Positions 40,283 to 49,952 are shown, numbered from the stretch's first letter. The stretch is DNA of 55,727 bases from CAYWGR01 sp964458015 (GCA_964458015.1 CAYWGR010000009.1:1-55727), one strand, 5' to 3'. Notes: generated by a model from the sequence alone, not told the origin. A program made the numbers and translations.

Positions 40283-40963
40283 ATGCAAAAGAGCGTTTTT
40301 TTTCTGCTGATTTCGCTGGGGATCACTGCTGCCGCTTGGGCTGCTGAAACCGTGCCGCCGACCGCGCCGCCGGATTCCTCGGCTTGGGAAAATGTGTTTG
40401 GCGAGGACTTGGCAAATGCCGTATTTCCGAAAGGCATTTGGTCGGTGAAAGACAGTATTCTTTCGGCCACGGAAGACCAAGCCATTTGGTCGAAGAAGCA
40501 GTATGAGAATTATATTTTGGATCTGGAATTTCAAACCACGCCGGGCTCGAACAGCGGCGTCGTCATTCATTGCAGCGACATGGACAACTGGATCCCGAAT
40601 TCCATCGAAATCCAGCTTGCCGACAGTTTCGGCCAACAGCCCTCGAACGGCAATTGCTCGGCCATCTACGGTCATGTGGCCCCGAAAAAGCAATTGGTCA
40701 AGAAACCGGGCGAGTGGAACCGCATGGTCGTTACCTGCAAGGGCAGCATGATCTATGTGATGCTCAACGGCGAGCAGGTTGCGCAAATGGACATGAAGCA
40801 GTGGACCTCGGCCCAAAAAAATCCCGACGGCAGCGACATTCCGGCGTGGCTAAGCACTCCGTTGGCCAAGATGAACCCGAAGGGGCATATCGGCTTGCAG
40901 GGCGCTCACGGCGGCCATGCCAAGACGTTTTTCCGCAACGTTAAGATCAACTCGCTGGATTAA
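40283..40963 (+). CDS. secreted DUF1080 (3-keto-disaccharide hydrolase fold) protein
   Basis: A 226-residue concanavalin-like beta-sandwich protein of the family 3-keto-disaccharide hydrolase (DUF1080). The signal peptide is MQKSVFFLLISLGITAAAWA, cut after AWA. YENYILDLEFQTTPGSNSGVVIHCSD, NSIEIQLADS, PGEWNRMVVTCKGSMIYVMLNGEQV and KGHIGLQGAH are family blocks. ATG at 40283 has GAGGA 7 bases upstream. The family cleaves glycosidic bonds of sugars oxidised at C3; the preceding oxidoreductase is the natural source of such a substrate, so the pair likely works together outside the cytosol (inference). Confidence 0.9.
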   Translation: MQKSVFFLLISLGITAAAWAAETVPPTAPPDSSAWENVFGEDLANAVFPKGIWSVKDSILSATEDQAIWSKKQYENYILDLEFQTTPGSNSGVVIHCSDMDNWIPNSIEIQLADSFGQQPSNGNCSAIYGHVAPKKQLVKKPGEWNRMVVTCKGSMIYVMLNGEQVAQMDMKQWTSAQKNPDGSDIPAWLSTPLAKMNPKGHIGLQGAHGGHAKTFFRNVKINSLD

Positions 40964-40980
40964 TGCATGGATGAAATTGT

Positions 40981-41014
40981 CCTGGGGTTCCAGTCTTCGG
41001 CATGGAACCCCAGG
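40981..41014. terminator. 12-bp hairpin between convergent genes
   Basis: cctggggttcca (40981-40992) pairs exactly with tggaaccccagg (41003-41014) around a 10-base loop, 17 bases after the DUF1080 stop. No T-run follows on either side, so termination is plausible but not certain. Confidence 0.5.
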
Positions 41015-41107
41015 GCGATATAGGATGACGTTCCAAGATTGATCTTTGGAGCGGCGCGGGATTTCTTTTTGGATCACGAAGGGCCGTAAATATGGAAACC
41101 GTAAGAG

Positions 41108-43432
41108 TCACCCGTTGCGGCGAAGACGCGCGCTAAGCTGGCTCATTTCGAGCATTTTGCGTTGCAGATGCGCGGGCAGTATGCGTCGAGCGACCTTGAT
41201 TGCCCAGCGATGCATCTTTAAGGTTTCCAATGTCGTAAGGCAATGATTCAAGGCGAATCCCGCCCAGCGATAGAGAGAACGATTGAAGGAATCGTTGGCC
41301 TCGATAAAATGTTCCTCGACTGTCGCGAGGCGTTTTGTACTGTTCGAGGCGGTGTATTTGCATGTTTCGCGATACACGTCCCGATACTGCTCGGCGGTGT
41401 GTCGGCCCTGGTTGAGCGGCAGCGTTGCAATGCGACGGCGAACGGCGTCATAGGCATCCCAATCGCCGGCAGCTTGCTGCAAGGTATGTAGGAAACCCTC
41501 GACGGTTAGCGGATCGGCGATCCAACCGCATTGGTACTGCTGAAGCCGCTCGGCCGGCGCGCCTAGCGGAGTGCAGATCAGGGGAACTCCGCAAGCCAAT
41601 GCTTCGTCGAACGTATAGCAATACGTTTCGGGACAGATCGATAATATGGCGACGAAATGGGGCTGCACGGTTTTCATCATCGCCGGCAAGTTGTTTCTTT
41701 CATAGCGACCGTGCTGATGCATCGTTCGACTGACGCGACCGTCGATGCTGCCGATCAGGTGCCATTCGACGGGTTGGCCGGAGGGAAGGCGGTTATGCAT
41801 CACGACCTTGCGAATCAGATCGGCGCCTTTGTTGTAGCCGATGCGTCCTAGAAAAACGACCTTGATCGGCTTGTGTGCCGAGGGTTTAGCGATGTCGTTG
41901 GAATCCATCGAGCTATCGGCCGCGGTGGTCGGCATATCGAGACCGTGTTCAATGAGTTGCCAGGGATAATCGCCGCCGAGGATCTGTGTATAGTATTGCC
42001 TGGTGGATTGCGAAAAATGAAAGACGGCCTTCGCATGGTGGAATACCTTGCGGGTCGTCGCTCGTAGCCAATCGATTTTCGCGGGATTTTCACCGCAGGC
42101 CGAGGCGCATTCCCGCCCGTTGCATAAGCGGTCGTCGAGCGTGAGCAAATTGATCGTGGGACAACAGAGACGAAAGTCGTGGAGTGAGATGAAATAGCGT
42201 CCGTGCCGTAATAACGCGGAGGCAAGATTTCGATAATTCATTCCATTGATGTGATGCACGTGAACTGCGTCGAAAAGTTCGGGAGAGAGCAGACCGTGCA
42301 GATCGGTCGAGTGGATGTTCGCCGCGTATTCTCGCTCGCCGCCCGGCATGTGGGCAATCAGACGGTATTGGCCGCAAGAGGCGTGAAGGCTCCAATGCGA
42401 CGCTTCGGGGATCATCCGCATCAGATCCGCCACGTGGTATTCGATGCCTCCGTGGAGACCGGCCGATTTGCCGGTGATGGGCCGGCTGTGAAGAATATGC
42501 AATATGGCGAAATCGGCCTTCTCGTTCCATCGCCGCAGCATGGCGTTGCGTATGCGGGCATGGATTCCCTGCAACGGATTCTTGATGATGAACCGATCGA
42601 CTCTGGTATTGTAATCCGGATGCTTGGCGGCCAAAATTTTCGCGTGACTGGCGATCAGACGCTCGGTCTCGGCACGAAATGATTTTCGGCCGTGATGAAA
42701 TACGAATGTCGAATCGTCTAGAATATCGACGTAACCGGCGGCGCGAAGCCGGCAGGAAAAATCGTTTTCCTCGCCGTAGCCCTTGCCGAAGGTTGCGGCA
42801 TCAAACAGGCCGATGCGGTTGATCACCTCGCGCTTGATATAGACGCAAAAGCCGACGCAAGTGGGCAGCTCGGGATATTCTCGCGGAGATATCGTTTCGA
42901 TCAGGCTCGCGAACTCGTGAAAATCGTATCCGGCCGGCAAGGTGTTGTCTTTAAGAAATTCGGGCACCGAGCAGATCGTGCCGCTATTCGTCAAGGGGGT
43001 GACTGTTCCCACGTTCTTGTGACTGTAGGCTGCCGCTTGCAACCGATCCAGCCAACCGGGCGACACCTCGGTGTCGCTGTTGAGAAGCACCACGTCGGCA
43101 GGGTCGCTTCGTTGCATTCCAAGATTGCACGTCTTCACGAATCCGAGGTTCTCGGCATTGCGTAAAATGCAAAGGCGAGGATCCTTCGAGATATCGCTGG
43201 GCAAAACGTCTTTCAATCGTCCCGTGGGGCTACAATCGTCAATCACGAACACTTGGTGTTCCGAGCTTGTGTTCTTGAGAACGCTCTTGAGGCAGGTTAA
43301 CGATTCCTGAAAGGCGTTAAAGACCGGAATAATTACGGTGCAAGGACGGCGGATGGAGGAGGCTTCCATCGGAGATCGTGTTTGCCCTGCGGCACCATCG
43401 TTTCCGTGCAGAAGATGAGTATTCTCAATCAT
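41108..43432 (-). CDS. GT-A/GT-B fusion glycosyltransferase
   Basis: 774 residues joining two transferases. Residues about 30-270 are GT2: CTVIIPVFNAFQESLTCLKSVL, VFVIDDCSP, ENLGFVKTCNLGM, VVLLNSDTEVSPGWLDRL (DxD), FGKGYGEENDFSCRLRAAGY. Residues about 330-720 are GT4: GGIEYHVADLM, VHVHHINGMNYRNLA, PWQLIEHGLDMP, IKVVFLGRIGYNKGADLI, CPETYCYTFDEALACGVPLICTPLGAPAE. A Cys-rich patch CCPTINLLTLDDRLCNGRECASACG in the GT4 half resembles that of rhamnosyl/O-antigen transferases. Two starts are possible (43432, or MEASSIRR 21 codons later). It could add two successive sugars. Reverse strand, convergent with the DUF1080 gene and 81 bases after the sulfatase-fold gene. Confidence 0.9.
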   Translation of the reverse strand: MIENTHLLHGNDGAAGQTRSPMEASSIRRPCTVIIPVFNAFQESLTCLKSVLKNTSSEHQVFVIDDCSPTGRLKDVLPSDISKDPRLCILRNAENLGFVKTCNLGMQRSDPADVVLLNSDTEVSPGWLDRLQAAAYSHKNVGTVTPLTNSGTICSVPEFLKDNTLPAGYDFHEFASLIETISPREYPELPTCVGFCVYIKREVINRIGLFDAATFGKGYGEENDFSCRLRAAGYVDILDDSTFVFHHGRKSFRAETERLIASHAKILAAKHPDYNTRVDRFIIKNPLQGIHARIRNAMLRRWNEKADFAILHILHSRPITGKSAGLHGGIEYHVADLMRMIPEASHWSLHASCGQYRLIAHMPGGEREYAANIHSTDLHGLLSPELFDAVHVHHINGMNYRNLASALLRHGRYFISLHDFRLCCPTINLLTLDDRLCNGRECASACGENPAKIDWLRATTRKVFHHAKAVFHFSQSTRQYYTQILGGDYPWQLIEHGLDMPTTAADSSMDSNDIAKPSAHKPIKVVFLGRIGYNKGADLIRKVVMHNRLPSGQPVEWHLIGSIDGRVSRTMHQHGRYERNNLPAMMKTVQPHFVAILSICPETYCYTFDEALACGVPLICTPLGAPAERLQQYQCGWIADPLTVEGFLHTLQQAAGDWDAYDAVRRRIATLPLNQGRHTAEQYRDVYRETCKYTASNSTKRLATVEEHFIEANDSFNRSLYRWAGFALNHCLTTLETLKMHRWAIKVARRILPAHLQRKMLEMSQLSARLRRNG

Positions 43433-43513
43433 TACGTGAGATTTGTTTCTGTTGGTTCACTATTCCCACGGTCGATCGACGTTGATGTTGCCTTCGCGAG
43501 TCTTGTGAAAGTT

Positions 43514-45541
43514 CTATTTTAGCGATTGCTGATGATGTTGCCCAAGTAGTTGCGTGTTCTTGGGGGCGTTATTTTTGGCGGATACCGCACCTGTACGACC
43601 GGCAATTGCGATGTTGTCCGTTGCGGGCCAGATTCGTCCTGTCTTTTCTAAGGCTTTGGTGTAGTTCAGGATTTTTTGTATTTGCAGCAATTTCATGCCG
43701 TCTTCAGTATCCTGGCCTAGTATTTGAATGCCCTTGGCGCAGGAAAGATAAAAGCGATTATCGAAGTAGGCAATGCCGAATCCGCGAGTATTCTTGGTTT
43801 CGGAGTCGAAGATGGATGCCCCTAAAAATGGATTCGGTTGGTTGGGGAAGCCTAACATGTGTACGAGCGATGGGGTGAAGTCGATCGATGTAGTGTACTG
43901 TGCATCGAAAGTTTCCGGGAGATTATGCGTGGGGTCATAAATGACCAAAGGGATGGTATCGAAGAAAATCCGCTTGTAATTGGGATCAAAGGGAGTCACT
44001 GCCTCCACATAAGAAGGTTCTGGGAAATGGCAATGGTCGGCGGTGAATACGACGATGGTATTTTTGGCCAACGGAGATTTTTGGAACGCTTCCCAAAAAA
44101 GGCCGAATGCGTCGTCCAGATTGTGAACGGTGTCTAAAGTATAGTTGTTGCTATCCCGGTAACAAACTCCGTCGGAAGCAACCTTACACATGGCGTGGGT
44201 CTCGAGGTTATAGAGAGCCACAAAGAAAGGAGCATCACTGGTTGTCGCAGCTTTCTCGCGATCTTTCAGGAATCCAATAAGAGATTGGTAGAGCTGATGA
44301 TCGCTTAATGCGTCGTAACGCAGGGGTTCGGCATTGGCAAGATATCGAGGACCCAATTCCTCGGCCGTAAGCACGTTTTGTATGCCAAGATCACGGACCA
44401 TTTCATCGATGTATGCCGCTTTTTTTCGGTGGGTATCCAGAAAATTGGTTGAATATCCGAGTTGATGGAGAATGTTTACGAGGCCGAAATAACCGACTTG
44501 TTTTTCCGTGCTGGAGTTCAGTCCTTCTACGCAAGGATACAAAGAGCAAAGTTGGCCGTGGATGCCTCGGTAGGTTGCAGCCGTGTGGTTGTAATAGTTT
44601 TTAACTTGCATCGTCCAAGGGTGTTTGACAAAGGCGTCGATATGAGGAGTAAGATCCGGGTAGGGGCCTCCATAGCTTCCCACAAGCCGTGCGGAATAGC
44701 CTTCCGTGAACATCACAATGATGTTGGGTTTTTTTGTTGTGTTGGGGCGTGAGGCAAAGGGCAGGCCGCCGTGGTATATTTTTTCGTGGATGAGTGGGAA
44801 CGGTTTTGTTGTGTCAAGAGAAATCCCACAAGCTTGTGCTCTATTAAGATCAGCGGGGGTTAGAGCCACGTTCAAACCGTCTTTGACGATATTCGGATGG
44901 AGACGATCCCAGAGAATGTCATACAACACATCACAGAGCGCAAGACCAGGAGAGAGCGGATCAAGGTTGTTTGCAATGAGAAACGAATCTCGCGTGCCTG
45001 TCATGCTTGTCGGGAGGATAAAATTCGCGGTTCCGCATACCACGAAAAAAAGAATGGCAGCCGCAATTGTTTTGCCGGAGTATTTGCGCAACGAAGTGGG
45101 GGCTCGCTCGCAGATCCAGATAAATGCTGCTGAACACAATGCCAAGATGATGAGCAAGGCAATCCTGGTGGTGTTCAATACCAGAGCGATGTGGTAAATG
45201 TTTCTGATCGCCAGGCTAGTGATAAGTTCGCATGTAAGCATATAGGCTGTGACTTGAGTAACCATGACCGCAAGTTGCCCAAGTGCGATCATGTAGGCCA
45301 GGATCCGCCAGGGCCACGATCGGGACAAGCAAAAGAGCCCAACGCCAATAGGCAGAGTTATTTCGAAAAGAATCTGGCAAAACAGCGCAAAGGCGCCGAT
45401 CGCGAAATTCCCTGAAAACGTTATGTTCGAGTATTGGAGATGGGAGAAGAATAGTGCTAATAGAAACACGTTGGCTATGGAAACAAAGCCAAGAAGTATG
45501 GCAGCGCGGGGAATTGTTCGGCAGTATCGCAGAAATCGCAT
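43514..45541 (-). CDS. LtaS-like membrane sulfatase-fold phosphotransferase
   Basis: 675 residues: about five N-terminal transmembrane helices (to residue 190), then an outside alkaline-phosphatase-superfamily domain. PNIIVMFTEGYSARLVGSYGG carries the first metal Glu, YYNHTAATYRGIHGQLCSLYP the Thr nucleophile candidate, VFTADHCHFPEP the Asp-His metal pair. This layout is that of lipoteichoic acid synthase and OpgB/EptA-type enzymes, which move glycerol- or ethanolamine-phosphate groups onto surface glycans. True sulfatase activity is unlikely, as the C-x-P-x-R motif is missing. ATG at 45541 with GGAGGG upstream is preferred over an ATG 87 bases earlier. The substrate is probably the local glycan (inference). 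Confidence 0.82.
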   Translation of the reverse strand: MRFLRYCRTIPRAAILLGFVSIANVFLLALFFSHLQYSNITFSGNFAIGAFALFCQILFEITLPIGVGLFCLSRSWPWRILAYMIALGQLAVMVTQVTAYMLTCELITSLAIRNIYHIALVLNTTRIALLIILALCSAAFIWICERAPTSLRKYSGKTIAAAILFFVVCGTANFILPTSMTGTRDSFLIANNLDPLSPGLALCDVLYDILWDRLHPNIVKDGLNVALTPADLNRAQACGISLDTTKPFPLIHEKIYHGGLPFASRPNTTKKPNIIVMFTEGYSARLVGSYGGPYPDLTPHIDAFVKHPWTMQVKNYYNHTAATYRGIHGQLCSLYPCVEGLNSSTEKQVGYFGLVNILHQLGYSTNFLDTHRKKAAYIDEMVRDLGIQNVLTAEELGPRYLANAEPLRYDALSDHQLYQSLIGFLKDREKAATTSDAPFFVALYNLETHAMCKVASDGVCYRDSNNYTLDTVHNLDDAFGLFWEAFQKSPLAKNTIVVFTADHCHFPEPSYVEAVTPFDPNYKRIFFDTIPLVIYDPTHNLPETFDAQYTTSIDFTPSLVHMLGFPNQPNPFLGASIFDSETKNTRGFGIAYFDNRFYLSCAKGIQILGQDTEDGMKLLQIQKILNYTKALEKTGRIWPATDNIAIAGRTGAVSAKNNAPKNTQLLGQHHQQSLK

Positions 45542-45813
45542 ACGAAATGACCCTCCCTGGTATTCGTAAGATGCATGGAAGATCAAACTGCCGACGTCCA
45601 ACCAAACGTGAATTTGATGGTATTCCACGCCATTAATTTTTCAAAAAGCTAATACGATACTAAGTTTCAGTCAAGAGCAGCATTTGTGTGTCGCTGTAAA
45701 TTGCGTAATTTTCCTATTGTTCCCTGGATGGTCAAGGATCGGAGGCCGGTCAGCAGGATAATGGAAATAAGCCCAAAAACGTTGGCTTAACCGATCCGTT
45801 GCAATCCGGGAGA

Positions 45814-47118
45814 TCAGCAAGGCAAGCGGCTTGTCAGGGGCTGTTCCCAGGCATAGCTGGATGGCAGAGCTGCCAATAGTGGCAGAACAGAGATCAGAAA
45901 TCGAGCCTGTTCGCCGTCTTCACCCAATGCCATGATCAAAATCGAGAGAATGGTCGTAAGCAGAAGCATGTTTTCGGGCCTGCCTAGGGTAAGCAGGGGA
46001 TGTCGCACTATAGGGAGGCCCAGCAGGAAAGCATTAACGGCCAGCCAAAGAGCCGTCGCCCATACCATTGGAGCGTAGAGAAGAAATAATGCCGATTCGG
46101 GATGTTTTTCGCAGAGGTCGGTTTGCGGAGCAAAAAAACGTCCTAGAAGCATTAGCCCATGTCGAAAGCTGGCCACGGGATTTTCGGCAATGTAGCAAAG
46201 CACTGCCCGCTGAAGTCGCTGGCTGTTTTCGAAATGCTCGGGGGCGTTTGCACTTGCCCAGCGTTGCATGCGCGGGGCTGGGTCTACCGATTCTGGCGTC
46301 AATTCCGGCCGTTCGACCATTGGCCATGCACGGATCAAATTGTAGCCCGAATGGTTATTGATGGTAATTTGACCGTGACGGCAGAAAAGATGAACATGCC
46401 AAGTTCCGGAAAGCAACACAACCGGCATCAAAAGACAAAGAAAATAAATCAATGGTCTGTCTCGAAGCGATTGCCAAGCGCCCAACACAAGGAGAGGAAG
46501 CAAAAAGATCACGAAGGGGCGCATGAATTCCGTCATCGACAAGGCGAAACCCGCCGCAAGGCAAAGCATGGCCGTTTTTTTACAGAAAGCCGGCGAAGGC
46601 GGTTCGCGAACGATCCGCAGGAGCAAAACGATATACGCCAGAAAAAACAGCGGGAAGAAAATGTCGTAAAGCTGAGGATTTCCAGGATGAATCAGCACCG
46701 TAGACCACAAAAAAACGAAGGAAAGCAGGAAGGAGGCGGCTGTTTTCCATCGCAAAGGCGAGGCCAGATAGATTGCAAGCACGAAAGAAAACACGAGGGC
46801 CGCCCGATAAGCAAATCGCGTGATCAGGATATCGCTGCCGAATAGATTGTAGGAAGCGATTTCCGAGAGTGCCAATGGAAGCGGAATGGGAATTCTCAGA
46901 TTTTGCACAAAGGCGACCGTGATCGCCCAGCTATCGAAATCCGACGGCCTATAGGCATAGCACCAATTAACCGAGGGGAGGGCGTCGGAATTTCGCACAA
47001 GCCATCCGCCCAGGATGCTAAAAATCAGAAGTACAAAAATCAATCGCCGATGCTCGGGCGATGAGAGCGCCTTCGTTGCAGGGCGGTCGTGCGATGGGTC
47101 GGAAGGAATTGTCGCCAC
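45814..47118 (-). CDS. GT39/ArnT-like polytopic membrane protein
   Basis: 434 residues with about nine to ten hydrophobic helices. The first loop after the N-terminal helix contains NWCYAYRPSDFDSW, holding the acidic D-F-D position typical of GT-C transferases. LFGSDILITRFAYRAALVFSFVL and WSTVLIHPGNPQLYDIFFPLFF follow the GT39/ArnT pattern, and GTWHVHLFCRHGQITINNHSGYNLI is the usual periplasmic region. Such proteins move a sugar from a polyprenyl phosphate to lipid A, protein or polymer. It is shorter than ArnT because it has no extended C-terminal domain. The 272 bases downstream before the sulfatase-fold gene show no clear site. Donor and acceptor unknown. Confidence 0.72.
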   Translation of the reverse strand: MATIPSDPSHDRPATKALSSPEHRRLIFVLLIFSILGGWLVRNSDALPSVNWCYAYRPSDFDSWAITVAFVQNLRIPIPLPLALSEIASYNLFGSDILITRFAYRAALVFSFVLAIYLASPLRWKTAASFLLSFVFLWSTVLIHPGNPQLYDIFFPLFFLAYIVLLLRIVREPPSPAFCKKTAMLCLAAGFALSMTEFMRPFVIFLLPLLVLGAWQSLRDRPLIYFLCLLMPVVLLSGTWHVHLFCRHGQITINNHSGYNLIRAWPMVERPELTPESVDPAPRMQRWASANAPEHFENSQRLQRAVLCYIAENPVASFRHGLMLLGRFFAPQTDLCEKHPESALFLLYAPMVWATALWLAVNAFLLGLPIVRHPLLTLGRPENMLLLTTILSILIMALGEDGEQARFLISVLPLLAALPSSYAWEQPLTSRLPC

Positions 47119-47153
47119 TATGTGTAGGTCTCAGAGCAGGTCGGCAAAATAAA

Positions 47154-47179
47154 CCCCTCTCCCGAAATCGGGAGAGGGG
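47154..47179. terminator. palindromic terminator of the CCCCTCTCCCG repeat family
   Basis: cccctctcccga (47154-47165) and tcgggagagggg (47168-47179) pair perfectly with a 2-base centre. On the reverse strand it follows the serC stop by 32 bases and is followed by TTTATTTT, so it should end the serC transcript; on the forward strand GATTTTT follows. The core matches the repeat inside addA. Confidence 0.75.
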
Positions 47180-47211
47180 AGATTTTTCAAGACGCACTCT
47201 CAAACGCAGGG

Positions 47212-48306
47212 CTATTGGTTTTTCTTGCAGAAATCCTGCATGAAATCGGCCAAAAGCTGGACGCCTTCGACGGGCATGGCGTTGTAGATCGACGCGCGGC
47301 AACCGCCGACGGAACGATGGCCCTTCAGCTCTTGCAGGCCGCGTTCGGCCGCTTGCTTCAGGAACGGTTCGTCGTGGGCCGGATTGGCCAGCCGGAAAGG
47401 CACATTCATCATCGACCGGCAGGAAGTTTCCGCATGTCCCTGGTAGAAGCCGTTCGATTGGTCGATCACATCGTAGAGCAGCTTGGCCTTGCCGCGGTTG
47501 ATGGCTTCCATCTTTTCGAGGCCGCCGATTTCGTTCAGAAGCCAATCGGTCACCAGTTTGACCACGTAGATGGAAAACGTGGGGGGCGTGTTCAGCAAGG
47601 ACTTGCCCTCGGCCATGATCTTGTAATTGACCATCGAAGGCAGATCGGCGGGCGAGCGCTCGACCAGATCGTCGCGAATGATGACGATCGTGACGCCTGC
47701 CGGGCCGGCGTTTTTCTGGGCGCAGGCATACAAGATGCCGTATTTTTCGATCGGCAGGGGGCGCGACAGGAAATCGGAAGAGGCATCGCAAACCAGGGGG
47801 ACATTGCCCACGTTGGGCTCGGTTTGATACTGCACGCCCTGGATCGTTTCATTCGAGGTCATGTAGGCGTAGGCGGCGTTCGGATCGAGCTTCAATTCGC
47901 TTTGTTGGGGAACGCGATTGAAGTTGGTGGGCTTGCCGTCCCATGCCACATTGATGGGGCCTTGGGTTTTGGCTTCGTCGTGGGCTTTTTTGCTCCATGT
48001 GCCGTTGACGATATAATCGGCCGACTTGCCGGTTCCCCGGAGCAGATTCATGGGAATCATGGCGAACTGCAAAAGGGCGCCGCCTTGGAGGAACAGAATG
48101 CGGTAGTTATTCGGAACACCCAAGAGAGTGCGTATATTAGCCTCGGCCTGATTGATGATCTTGTCGAAGGCTTTCGAGCGGTGGCTGATCTCTAAAATCG
48201 AGATGCCCGTACCCGGCAGGGCCAACAAATCGCGTTGAGCCTCTTGGAGAACGGGAAGTGGGAGCACCGCCGGACCTGGCGAAAAATTATACACACGTTT
48301 TTCCAT
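47212..48306 (-). CDS. serC: phosphoserine aminotransferase
   Basis: Transaminates 3-phosphohydroxypyruvate to phosphoserine (serine synthesis; also pyridoxine synthesis). 364 residues, the normal length. RVYNFSPGPAVLPLPVL at the start, ISHRSKAF, FLQGGALLQFAMIPMNLL and ACAQKNAGPAGVTIVI (Schiff-base lysine) are family signatures; GGCRASIYNAMPVEGVQLLADFM closes the protein. ATG at 48306 has AGGA 7 bases upstream and is used instead of a longer in-frame extension. It stands alone between a terminator palindrome and the truncated chemoreceptor gene. Confidence 0.97.
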   Translation of the reverse strand: MEKRVYNFSPGPAVLPLPVLQEAQRDLLALPGTGISILEISHRSKAFDKIINQAEANIRTLLGVPNNYRILFLQGGALLQFAMIPMNLLRGTGKSADYIVNGTWSKKAHDEAKTQGPINVAWDGKPTNFNRVPQQSELKLDPNAAYAYMTSNETIQGVQYQTEPNVGNVPLVCDASSDFLSRPLPIEKYGILYACAQKNAGPAGVTIVIIRDDLVERSPADLPSMVNYKIMAEGKSLLNTPPTFSIYVVKLVTDWLLNEIGGLEKMEAINRGKAKLLYDVIDQSNGFYQGHAETSCRSMMNVPFRLANPAHDEPFLKQAAERGLQELKGHRSVGGCRASIYNAMPVEGVQLLADFMQDFCKKNQ

Positions 48307-48584
48307 GATCACATCCTGATTCGACTTGTGAGATAGAAACCCCGCCGCCGGCGAAAAACAAGCCAATTTCTCGCCCGCGAACTATGATACAAATTCCAAT
48401 TCAAACCTGCGTGTTGCGGCCTGTTTACCAGGAGGAAAAGGCTGCTCCCTGGGATGATCACGCAACTTTGAATGGGAAATCGTATTAGAACAGTGGCAAA
48501 GGGGAAAAACCAATGATTTCCAGTGTAGCGAACGTCCAAGGAGTGTCCAGTCCCCCGGCCGGAAGTCTTCGCCATTCGCCAGAG

Positions 48585-49952
48585 CTATTTTGGGGGGCTT
48601 TTTTGATGGTGGTTCTCTGTTTCCTTGAGATCATCCATGATCTTGGCGGTGGTTGCGATTGCTCGGTTGATCGCCGTGGACATTCGATCGATTTCATCTT
48701 TTTTGCCGGTAACACGCATGCGTCGGGTGTAATCGCCGTGGGCAACCGCTTCCATGGTTATTACAACCCGATTTAACGGGGCGGCAATACGCCGAATAAA
48801 CAGCACCGCTATGCCTCCGTAGAGGAGTAGGGCAACGCAGGCTCCCACAATGCTCCAAAGCACTATTTCCTGGAAGGTATAAGTCACTCTGGTTCTCGCG
48901 TCATAAAAGTCATCTTCGTAGACACCCACGCCGATGACCCAATCCCAGGGCTCGTAATAGGTGACGGCGGCCACTTTCCAACGTGCTTGGTGTTCTCCGA
49001 AGTTGCGCCAAGGATACCGTTCAAAAACGCATTCGCCATTTTTCGTGGTACGTGCTTTTTGGATGATCGACTGGATGAAGTATCGCTCCTCCGCATCCTT
49101 GGCATCCCAGATATCTTCGCCGTCGCGTTCGCCGCGGGCGGAGAGAATATAACGTCCTTTTTGAGATCCCGAACCGCCGAGGATGTAGGCATATCCCGAT
49201 TTGCCTGCAATTATTTCCAAAAGTCCTTGCCGCAACTCGGGAATGTCTTCCTGTTTTACGCCCACATAAAGCAGGCCGATGATTTGTTTTTGAGAGTTTA
49301 GGATGGGTTTATAGGCGGCGATGCACCAGGTATTAACGACATATGCTCGTCCGACATAGGTTTCGCCGCGTAATGTCGTACTGATGACGGGATTGGGCGT
49401 TCCGTCGGGATTAATGGCCGGTATGTAGGTGCCGATGGCTCGAGATCCGTCATTCTGTTTGACATTCGTGGAAACTCGAATCATGTCGTCTTCCGGATTC
49501 ATCCTCCGGAAAATGGTGCAGGTATCGCCTGTTAAGGACTGGATTTTGTCAACGAAAGGAGAGGGAACGTTGGGATCGCTATTTTGGCCAAGCCACTGCC
49601 CGCCGACAAACATTTTCGGCAGGACGATTTTTTTGCTTCCCTTCGTGAATTGATTGATTGCGGTCCATTCGACCGCTTCGGACGAGAAGGATACCCCATA
49701 GTGCATCAGCAACTCATTGGCGATATTAAGATTGGTGCTGGTTTTTTTAAGCGAGTTTTGTTCTTGCAACCGGCACATCAGATAAACATTTTTGGCAATT
49801 TTGCTGCACTCGGAACGTGCCTGGATATCTAATTCCTCGGTGATTTGCTGATCGAGGAGCCTTTCCTGAAATTGGACGATTCCAACGATGGTCAAACTCG
49901 TCAATATGATTCCCGACGTGCTGAGAATGAAAATCTTGGTACGTAGCTGCAT
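48585..49952 (-). CDS. chemoreceptor-like Cache-HAMP protein without signalling domain
   Basis: 455 residues: a transmembrane helix (about 5-28), a large periplasmic Cache region (about 30-345, with VGGQWLGQNSDPNVPSPFVDKIQSLTGDTCTIF and WDWVIGVGVYEDDF), a second helix (about 350-385) and a HAMP domain (ITMEAVAHGDYTRRMRVTGKKDEIDRMSTAINRAI). It stops at HHQKSPPK, where the paralog at 50450-52777 continues into a 390-residue signalling region. No remnant of that region lies in the 278 bases downstream. It may be a truncated gene duplicate or a sensor that works by heterodimer formation (inference). GGGGGG lies just upstream of the ATG. Confidence 0.85.
   Translation of the reverse strand: MQLRTKIFILSTSGIILTSLTIVGIVQFQERLLDQQITEELDIQARSECSKIAKNVYLMCRLQEQNSLKKTSTNLNIANELLMHYGVSFSSEAVEWTAINQFTKGSKKIVLPKMFVGGQWLGQNSDPNVPSPFVDKIQSLTGDTCTIFRRMNPEDDMIRVSTNVKQNDGSRAIGTYIPAINPDGTPNPVISTTLRGETYVGRAYVVNTWCIAAYKPILNSQKQIIGLLYVGVKQEDIPELRQGLLEIIAGKSGYAYILGGSGSQKGRYILSARGERDGEDIWDAKDAEERYFIQSIIQKARTTKNGECVFERYPWRNFGEHQARWKVAAVTYYEPWDWVIGVGVYEDDFYDARTRVTYTFQEIVLWSIVGACVALLLYGGIAVLFIRRIAAPLNRVVITMEAVAHGDYTRRMRVTGKKDEIDRMSTAINRAIATTAKIMDDLKETENHHQKSPPK

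Noticed and set aside
47215..48195. Open frame of 326 codons opposite serC
   Set aside because: Antisense shadow of serC, which has all family motifs.
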